Assembly (NCBI GenBank): GCA_023362775.1
Contig: JALMGJ010000002.1
Span: 54,406,914-54,470,913, forward strand
Origin: Charina bottae
Taxonomy: Eukaryota; Chordata; Lepidosauria; Squamata; Charinaidae
Length of the DNA stretch: 64,000 nt
Direction: 5' to 3'
Position numbers and translations under genes: made by a program. The notes below the pieces were generated by a model. That model was not told where the DNA came from. It did no database searches and was given only the letters and a program-made list of their open reading frames with translations. Below, piece after piece: positions 55,931-64,000 of the stretch. Position 1 is the stretch's first letter, and each line of letters starts with the position of its first letter.

Positions 55931-57164
55931 AAAATCTGCAGAACAAAACAATTAACTAATGGAAAGGTTAGGATTATATTACATTTTACATATTCCAAAT
56001 TGCATACATACCAGACGTCTTTAAAAAAAATACTAAAAACTGAAAAATTCTCAATACTGTATACATATTATATATATCCAGTTGTCTATTTTATAGTCAG
56101 AATAGCAGCACTGAATTCAGGGAAATGCCTATAACTGCAGCACACAAGTTATATTTGTTACAAGGTACAGTAGTCAATTATTCTCAAGATTGTAAAAAAA
56201 AATGGGACTTTGAGAAATGAGTTCAGAACCTGTTTCAGAAGACTTTAACAGCAATGATTGTTAGGTAATAGTGCATAACTAGAAAGAATGTGATCTGCAT
56301 ATCTTTCAAAAGATATCCCATGTCAGTATATTTTCTTTTGGTCACTAAACAGGATTTGGCTTTGGAAAATATTTCATAAGGATTGTTTTCATCTCCTTTT
56401 CCATCCATCTCACTTTGTCTCTTTTACACACACACACACACACACGTACATAAACAGGATACAAAACAGGCTTTACATCATTTATATTATATGGAAAAAA
56501 TGCTTTTCATGTTTAATGTAAATACGCTTTTAAACCAGTGGAGCTCGAAGTGAGGTGATGGTAATATTTAGAAACTCTTAACTATATCCCTGGAATTGGA
56601 TTTTATATTTCTTTTATTGTATCACCCACTAAGGATGTAAGAGAATTTCACCTCAGGTTCTCATGGGGGAGAATTTTGATGTTCTCAAGCAGATCATGAC
56701 AGTATAAACAAAGTTCAGTTACTGCTTTTCTTCCTCTTAAAAAAAAAAACGACTTGCATTTTCAATTCTATAAGACGGCCAGGGATCTTTTGTATTTCCT
56801 TTCTTTTACTGTAAAAATGCACTAGAAGTTTAATTCATGCCCAGTTACTCCAAAGGCTGTTTCTTTCACAGTGCTTCGTGGAATGATTATGAAACTTTTA
56901 GCCCTCTTAATAGCGCAGCAACCACCAGACTAAAAACCTGTCCACAAAATGGGCAGATAAGTACTGTGGTCTTACCTATGTCCACTTTTTTCCATGGCCC
57001 TCCATATTTTGCTACTACATAATGACCAACAGTCTACTTTTCATGTATTACTGCACACAATATACTGCAAAATTTAGGAAGATGTTCCTGATCATTAGCA
57101 TTTAAGAAGCACCTTTAAGAGAAAATTGAGTCTACCTAGGGCTACAACAATAAAAGTTGTATTC
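55931..57164. other. No recognised gene; (CA)n at 56426-56445
   Basis: AT-rich unique DNA with about ten CA units near 56430. Confidence 0.5.
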
Positions 57165-57375
57165 TTATTTATTTATTTTTTATCCCTTTATTATTTTTAT
57201 AAATAACTCAAGGCGGCAAACATACCTAATACTCCTTCCTCCTCCTATTTTCCCCACAATAACAACCCTGTGAGGTGAGTTGGGCTGAGGGAGAGTGACT
57301 GGCCCAAGGTCACCCAGCCGGCTTTCATGCCTAAGGCGGGACTAGAACTCACAGACTCCTGGATTCTAACCCAGT
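57165..57375 (-). mobile_element. tRNA-derived squamate SINE, 5'-truncated
   Basis: Minus-strand copy of the 13.8-kb family: TTATTATTTTTATAAATAAC, TCAAGGCGGCAAACATACCT, CCTCCTATTTTCCCCACAAT, GTGAGGTGAGTTGGGCTGAG, CAAGGTCACCCAGCCGGCTT and CTAAGGCGGGACTAGAACTC. It stops at TAACCCAGTTCAG, so about 25 bases of the tRNA-like head including most of box A are missing. Confidence 0.88.
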
Positions 57376-57567
57376 TCAGTAACAAACTATTTCATAATGG
57401 GTTACTTTTTCAATAATAATTTGTATTGTTTATTTTCTGTTTTTTATTTTGCAAAAGTAATTTTTAAAAGTATGGAAAAATCCACTTAATTTTTCTAAAT
57501 ATACCTGAAAAAGCAGTCCTATACATATCTGCTTTAAAGTAATTCCTCTGTAAATTAAATGAAGCCT

Positions 57568-57646
57568 TTTCCTAGATGAACAGTCTAAATTTGGATCAAA
57601 TCCATCATTTCCTAGATGAACAGTGTCTAAATTTGGATCAAATCCA
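57568..57646 (+). repeat. 40-bp tandem duplication
   Basis: TTTCCTAGATGAACAGTCTA, continued by AATTTGGATCAAATCCA, occurs at 57568 and again at 57608. The second copy has two extra bases (AGTGTCT for AGTCT). A local duplication in otherwise unique DNA. Confidence 0.9.
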
Positions 57647-59477
57647 AATACTTTCATGCTTTTTTATGAATTCATGATTTTTTTACAATTTTAGGAGAAA
57701 AATAGATGTTATGGTGTTGTACTTTTTATTTCTTTTCAAGAGTGTTTTTTTAATGCTAGAAAATATATTTTAAAATCCTAATAACAGCCTTAGTAACTGC
57801 AAAATGAAGCCTGCTAAAGTTTTGAATAACAAAATATATTTCTATTTTGCAGGTAGAAAGGGTGTCAAGATTTCTAGATATCAAAAACTCCAGGTAAAAG
57901 TCCTTGCTGAGCCAATCACCTAAAAAATGTTTTTCAGTCACTAAAACCATTCATTTTGACGAGTTCCGAGTCCATGGAATATGAATGAAAAGGAATTATA
58001 AATTAATATGGATTTAGAGGGAAAACGCCTATATTTGAAGCAGAAAAAATATTTAGAAAAACTAGATTAAAGACACTGAACTCATTACTACTTTCAGATA
58101 TATCACCAACATTATGTCAAAGTCTCTCTGAATAGCTGAGAAAACTAGGGAATAATAAAGAATGCAATATATGATTTTCTCTGCTGTGCTTCATTTTTAA
58201 AGACTAAATTTACCACTTTTTTTTTTTAGGTAAAATGCACACATGTTGGACAGAGCATATCCAAGGGCAGCTTTAACATTCATGTTAAATTTCACTGTGT
58301 ATAAAGATAAAGCAGCCAAGAAATAAATGTATTGTGAAATATCTGGTCCACTATATGTTATATGTGATACTATATTCCATCACTTCACCTCCTTAGATCA
58401 TTTAATGCTCAGATAAAGAGCCCAAATTCTTATTTAGCCTTACAAAAAGTTTCACTAAGCTTGCCAAAAGACAGGAAAAAAAGACATTCCTTTGATCACA
58501 ACAACCTTTAACATTTTGCATCCCTATTATGATGAGTGCCCTCCCACTCCCCAAAAAGTGATGAAAGCCTAAAAGGATTTTTACGTACAGTTCTCTTTTC
58601 CTGAGATACTGATATTGTGGAAGCAATGCCCACAGTCATTAGATGGGATAGGTCCACACCTCTTCACTAAGGATGAGCCGCATCTGTTTTGAGTTCATAC
58701 CCGATGTAAATATCTTAATGGGCAATTCTCTGTAATGGAGTGTGGTGGGAAGTCAATCCCACAAACAGATGGACTCAACTTGGCTTAGGAAAAGGAAAAA
58801 CAACGTTGGTTGAAAATATAGTATTTGGCTAATATTTTAAAGATTTTTTTAAAAAAACTGGAAAAGTTACTATTTTGAAGGGGAATAACTTGATAAAATA
58901 TTTTGTCACTGGAAAGGGGAATCAGAAACAGAAAAGAAAAAGCTTAACCTATCAGTCAAAGTCCTACCCCCATAATATTGTCAACATGTGAAAATGGTAC
59001 AATTGTAATAAGATAAGGAAAAAGAAAAATGTCTGTTATCTTGAACAAATGTGTAAGTCCTGGAAAAATTCCATTTTATTTCAACTTCTGTGCAAGAGTC
59101 AGGATTCAAAAGGCCTCATGAGCAGCTCTCAGGCCCAATCTTAATACAGGAGCACTCTGTTTCCTGGTAAGGGCTCCTAAAGCTAATGAGAATTTGGCAG
59201 CAAGACAAAACAAAACAAAACTACAGGCCAGAAGAAAAATTAGGTGCTTGCTTAATAAAGTTTTATTTAGCACAACCAGGATGAAGCTTTATTAAAAACA
59301 AACACAGATTTTTGCTGTTTGATGACATACTGTATACAATGTTTCCATAGCATGTTTTAAGCATTGATTACTCCTGATAATACATTATTTATTTATTCAT
59401 TTGTGGAATTTATACTCTGTTTTAAATAAAATTCCAGGATGGCTTTCAACATTCCAATAATAAATTAAAATGGCACT
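57647..59477. other. No recognised feature
   Basis: AT-rich unique DNA, no supported gene or repeat. Confidence 0.5.
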
Positions 59478-59715
59478 TTAAAAAATATTTATTAATTTGT
59501 TTATTTTTAAGATTTATAAGGCTGCCCAATTCAAACAGTGTAACTCTGGGCGGCGTACAGCATAAAAACAAACAATAAATTAAAAAAGAAAAAAGTATGT
59601 AACAATAAACAATACAACATATAAATACAAAATACAGAATATAAAATGGCAACCAAACACACAACAAAAGAACCACAAAGAGACTCCCACTCAACTGGCC
59701 CCTAATGCCTGGAGG
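59478..59715 (-). mobile_element. L2 LINE 3' untranslated end
   Basis: TTTATTAATTTG-rich tail, then GATTTATAAGGCTGCCCAAT, TCAAACAGTGTAACTCTGGG, CGGCGTACAGCATAAAAACA and A-rich sequence to CTGGCCCCTAATGCCTGGAG. Diverged minus-strand L2 3' region with the hairpin outer stem partly kept (GGCTGCCCA / TGGGCGGC). Confidence 0.7.
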
Positions 59716-62700
59716 ATTACATGTTTACATATAGATATATAACTAGAGTATATATGTATTTTGTTTTACTCAATTTTTAAAATTAAAAATTATCATTAAT
59801 GTAACTTTCTTCCCAATGCATCTGAATCTTATTTCTTATAAGTTAACTTATACAATAAATTCAATCATATAATGCTAATAATTTAATTTTAATGTATGCT
59901 CTTCCCCAAGTTTTTTTTTAGGTGTACACCTAATATAGGTGGGTAATCCAGAATGCTAATTATGGCAAAACAAATCTAAGTAATTACAGTAAGTGAATGT
60001 TAACTTGGAATCATCAAAAGTCACAATCTACGAAGCTAGGTTTTCAAATATCCAGAAGGCTTCTTTGTGCTGAATTATAATACAAAAGGAGGATCTAAAG
60101 TTGTTTACTGAGACCCCACTCCTGTGGTTTATAATAAAAGTTGTAGATTGCAAATGAAAGCCACTGTTTTATTCTGAATCAGTAGACTTAAACCCCATTA
60201 AACAACATACCTGCTACATCATGAGCACTAAGGGTCTCTTATATTTACTTTTACCTCACAGTCCTCTTTCGGAATGTAGCTATATGCATCAACCTGCCAT
60301 TTTCTACCCTAATCTGCTGCTTGGTTAATGTTATTTGTGGAAATCTCGCTACTGTTCTCTTAATTGTAACTAAAAGTGCCCTTGTCTAGTTAGTACCTGT
60401 GGCTTTCCTCAGTTTCAAACTCCTCCATGCCATCTCCTAATGTCAAACCAGCTTTACAGGGGGGCAACTTTCAACACACAAATACATAAACACCCAATCC
60501 ATGTAGTTATATGTGGTTTGACCATAGGAAGCCACATTCATAACCAATGGAAAACGCATTGCATCCATGAAGGTCAGCCATTCAAATATAAGAAATACTG
60601 ATCACCACAAGCATTCTGGATATTTCTGCTTCCATGAAAGGGCACCCATGAATAAAATGCACATGTCTGCAGAGAGAAAATCTTTGTACATACAACTGTA
60701 TGTACATTGGCTTTCACATGTGGGAAGCTATGCATGAAGCTTTTTTTCTCTGTAGACATTTGGATGGGTAAGGTTCAGCAGGTAGTGCAATCCATATTAT
60801 TTAAAAGGTAATTTGCAGGGATAGTGGAAGCCACACTTGACTTTTGCAGAGTTATACAAATCCAAATAAACCCACTTCATTTTTGCCTCCATTAGTAGTC
60901 CGGTATTCCAGTCCATGTTTTGTTTTATTTCGTTTTTCAGATTTTAAAAAACAACAGCCATTAAAAGATAGTCACTTCTGTTTTCTTTTGCATCTCTCTC
61001 TAATGTGCAAAGAAATTGTGCTACATTAAAATAAAACAAACAAAATGAGGAGGAGGAGGAGATGTATAAGATCTTTCATTGTACAAATTAGAGTAAGAAG
61101 AAGGAAAGCAGATGATTTGCATTTTTTTAAAAATGTGATTAGGGGAAAATGCCTAGAAAGGGCATCTAAAGGGAAAGATAAGAGAATGGGAGCTCAGAAT
61201 CAGGATCGATGAGCTCAGTGCAAGCGATATATGAGCAATACATAAATTATGGAAATAATTCTAAAAGACAAAGGAATGGACCGAAGAAATAGTTGAGGGA
61301 GGGGAGTTCTGCTACATTCCTCCTAAAGTAACTACCAATGAGGTAGTCTGGGTGGGACATGTTAGGAAAATTTGCTCTTTGTCCCTGCATGACTTCTCCA
61401 ACTGAAATCTCAATCTGAAGCTATTTTAGCCATACAGTTTTATGTTGCAAAGTCCATCACATATCTTCTTAATAATTAATAGCAGCCCCAGCAGGATAAG
61501 TGCATTTGGACTGAGACCATGGTATGAATGAAAGCATTAGACAACTTCTTCCCATGTCACAGCTTTGATTAATATTGCCACCCACCTCTCTCCAACAAGA
61601 AGTTCTTACAAGACAATGAAGACAACAAGTGTGCAGAGGTATTGATTCAAAGGCCAAAATGAGATTCAGGGTGGGCATGGGCATACAACTAGGAACTGTC
61701 AGTAGCTGTGTTGTTTCCTGGGATTGGGAAGCTGCTCACCATAGATGTTACATCATCAAAGGAAAGTATGTCTTCGGCTTAAGGCATTCCCAAAAGATGT
61801 TGTCTGCACACCCACTAACATTCTCAAATCACATTTTGCCCTTCAAAACTGGATCCTTGCACAGCCCTATTAAGTGTAAAATAATGGAACAGAGAAAATT
61901 CATTGTAACAGTTCAGAAATGGGAATGTGAGCCACTTGAAGTTGACTGGGGTTAGACTTTAAAAGAGAGCTTTGGGTTAAGGGGACAATCCTGCAGAAAT
62001 ATGAGGGCTATCCTTTGTATTCCTGGCCTACCTTCTTACTCCCACTCCAGTCATATTAAGACATTCCACTTCAAGGGGCAGTCATTCCACACCTAACTCA
62101 TACTCTTAGAAGTTTTAGATTCTATGGACTTCTAAGCCCATGGATCCGCCTGGTTGCCCTTTTCTTTTTCTCCCTTTTTTCCAATGTGGTCAAAGCAGCT
62201 TTGTAGTTTATTTATTTAAATGGCTTCTAAAATAACAAAACAGAAATAGAAAGATTAAATATTCCTTTCTGTATCTATATTTTAAATTCACACAAACCAT
62301 ATATTGCTTTTAAAGCCCTTTAAACTATTTTGGGGAGTTGATAATGGAGCAGCTGCTGCTGAACAAATGGCAAGCATACTTCTTTGTGCATCTGGTATAC
62401 ACATGTTTTTGGATTGTGGTCTGTGTCTGTAACTAACTGTTACTTTTATTTTATTCTATTTTTTGCAAGTCTTTTTAATATTTATGCTTATGGATATAAT
62501 CCTCTACAAACCAAATGTGTGAAGACAAGTTTGGTTAAAGTGAACCATTTTCTGGGCATAAACTGGGACACATATTAAAGGGGAGCAACAGGTCTTTTTA
62601 GTTAAGGTGAATTATAAAAAAAAATTCTGCTATTATATTTGTCAGAACTCTAAGGCTTATACAAATGCCTGTCCTGAGTTACTGATATGCTTGATGAATT

Positions 62701-63039
62701 CTGCAGTTGTGCCAGATGTCAAGCCTCTGCAATAATAATAGTTACAGGTAAAGTTAAAAACTCCTGACAATTGATGCGTTGACCTTTTCACTCATATTTT
62801 TAGGCATATTTCTGTCAAATGTTATGGAAAGTTACTGATGTACTTTACAGTATTCAGTTCTGCTTGGATGATTCGGAAAAGTTCTGAGTGAGGAATTAAA
62901 AGTTGTAAGTCTCATCCTTTTATGTGTTCAGATGCCTGGATTCTCCTAGCACTCCCAGACATTGGGATGCATGTACGAAAGAACAAGGTTTTTGTCATGA
63001 TATCATTGCACATACCTCTTCCCTTTTCCATCATCATGG
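59716..63039. other. No recognised gene
   Basis: About 3.3 kb of AT-rich unique DNA; (GAG)n at about 61046-61061. The plus frame 61629-61955 (108 codons) shows no recognisable domain. Confidence 0.5.
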
Positions 63040-63084
63040 CTAGTTGTGAACACCTATGTCTATGGGTCTATCTGCCAATTCTTG

Positions 63085-63490
63085 GACTTTCTTTTTTCTT
63101 CTTCTTTTCTTGGCGATCACTCGCCACTTGGAAGACAAGATTGTCTTCCAAGGGTAAAATCTTAACAGTGGATCCACAAGTGGCTGTAAAGGCCAATTCT
63201 GGATCCGCACAACCTCCCGCAATGAGGGCATAGGTTTCCAGGTGGAAGACGGTCACGATGAGGGTTTGCTTGACGTGTCTTCTTCTTAGCTTGTTTCTCC
63301 CTATCGCCCTGTACTCATGCTTCTTCAAAGTCCGTAGCGCCTTTAATAAAGCCTGACCTCCAATTGAGACGCTCATGAGTTAGGGCTTCCCAGTTCTCAA
63401 TGCTGATATTACATTTTTTTAAATTAGCTTTGAGAGTATCTTTGAATCCCTTTTGCTGCCCACCAATATTTCGTTTTCCATTTTAGCTAG
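63085..63490 (-). mobile_element. LINE 3' end with zinc-finger-like C-terminus
   Basis: Minus-strand translation gives GKRNIGGQQKGFKDTLKANL, KKCNISIENWEALTHERLNW and RSGFIKGATDFEEA, then a stop. It continues in the same frame with KKKTRQANPHRDRLPPGN and CPHCGRLCGSRIGLYSHL...H, then ends. This is the C-terminal tail of a LINE ORF2 protein ending in a C2H2-like finger. The clade is not settled from this much sequence. Downstream, at 63127-63152, is a perfect 12-bp hairpin CTTGGAAGACAA / TTGTCTTCCAAG with a 2-base loop. Confidence 0.75.
63107..63480 (-). pseudogene. LINE ORF2 C-terminal fragment with internal stop
   Basis: Runs from GGQQKGFKDTLK to the terminal finger, with a TGA after ATDFEEA. 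The pattern basic GGQxKxxKDTLK, ENWE, H-x-R-x-x-W-R, then C-x2-C-x12-H-x3-H is typical of the RNA/DNA-binding tail after the RT domain in some LINEs. The finger reads C-P-H-C ... S-H-L-W-I-H. The preceding 500 or more residues of RT are absent. Inactive. Confidence 0.7.
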
Positions 63491-64000
63491 AGAAATGACC
63501 ATAAATTTTATCAGTTAAAACACTGTAATCCTAAATGATACATTATTGTAGAAAAATTTAGCTAAAAGTAAAGAGAAAGACTGTATCTTAGATCTGCTAT
63601 CTTAGAAGCATATGAAATTTGAAATCCACAGGAAAATTCCCCTCTCCCCATCTCTTCTAATATAACATTTCTTTGGCTTAATTATTTTCTTCTTGATAGA
63701 GAGAACAGTACTGCACTATTAATATACAGAACTGATGTATCATATCAAATCCAATGTATACTTTGATTTACTTGATTTCATCTGCAAGTTGCATAGATTT
63801 TTGACAAAATTTATCTTTAACTGTACAAGAATACAAAACAAAGTACTGTCAAAGCCTAACTTGATGGCATGAACAAGAGATTATTCTAAATGGAAAACCT
63901 TTTGTGAAACTCCTTAGTGTTTTATGGTCAATTTATAGAATTCAGTCTTTTCTTGCTAGTCCATATTCTCAATCTTGAGTATATTTCCACATTGTAAATA
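63491..64000. other. No recognised feature
   Basis: AT-rich unique DNA to the end of the window. Confidence 0.5.

Overview
The window looks like intergenic or intronic nuclear DNA from a squamate reptile (lizard or snake). It is AT-rich and has no host exon that I can recognise. The assignment rests on the combination of repeats: a BovB (RTE) LINE, two Sauria-type SINEs whose tails carry ACCTTT-like repeats, 5S-rRNA-derived SINEs, several copies of a squamate-type tRNA SINE, many L2-type LINE ends, hAT MITEs, Penelope-like fragments and a Ty1/copia element. Nothing prokaryotic, and no tRNA, rRNA or CRISPR locus, was found. The species cannot be fixed from the sequence alone.

Layout. 0-7 kb: an old L2-like fragment broken by a hAT MITE, then a long minus-strand L2 LINE (about 2976-4810) with a decayed reverse transcriptase, then an unexplained GC-richer patch (6568-7047). 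7-13 kb: mostly unique AT-rich DNA with microsatellites and an old SINE. 13.8-16.5 kb: a cluster of SINE, hAT MITE and TA-flanked MITE, then another SINE. 18-24.6 kb: two Sauria SINEs (one with a 13-bp target-site duplication, one inserted in another SINE), two hAT MITEs with perfect 8-bp duplications, four short L2 tails and a large (ATTC)n array. 25.0-26.4 kb: a decayed plus-strand LINE. 26.4-33.1 kb: almost featureless.

33.16-38.0 kb: a Ty1/copia retrotransposon on the minus strand with 166-bp LTRs that differ at three positions. Its gag, protease, integrase, RT and RNase H are all recognisable and all broken. A 179-bp Penelope-like insert with 13-bp duplications and a 72-bp perfect inverted repeat sits in its 3' untranslated part. 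38.0-39.7 kb: an unclassified LINE apparently split and inverted by twin priming, ended by a hAT MITE. 40.6-41.1 kb: a second Penelope-like end carrying a hammerhead-like core, abutting an L2 fragment. 42.6-44.1 kb: a 5S-derived SINE and two opposed BovB pieces. 44-64 kb: mostly unique AT-rich DNA with sparse SINE, L2 tail and MITE copies, closing with the C-terminal end of another LINE near 63.1-63.5 kb.

The elements fall into partnerships. BovB is the known driver of Sauria SINEs and probably of the 5S-derived SINEs, whose 3' ends look alike here. The L2 tails share a conserved terminal hairpin. Six of seven hAT-type ends examined are flanked by an 8-bp site fitting NTNTANAN. The most distinctive observations are the copia primer-binding site resembling an initiator-Met half-tRNA site, the palindromic Penelope-like insert, and the hammerhead-like fold.
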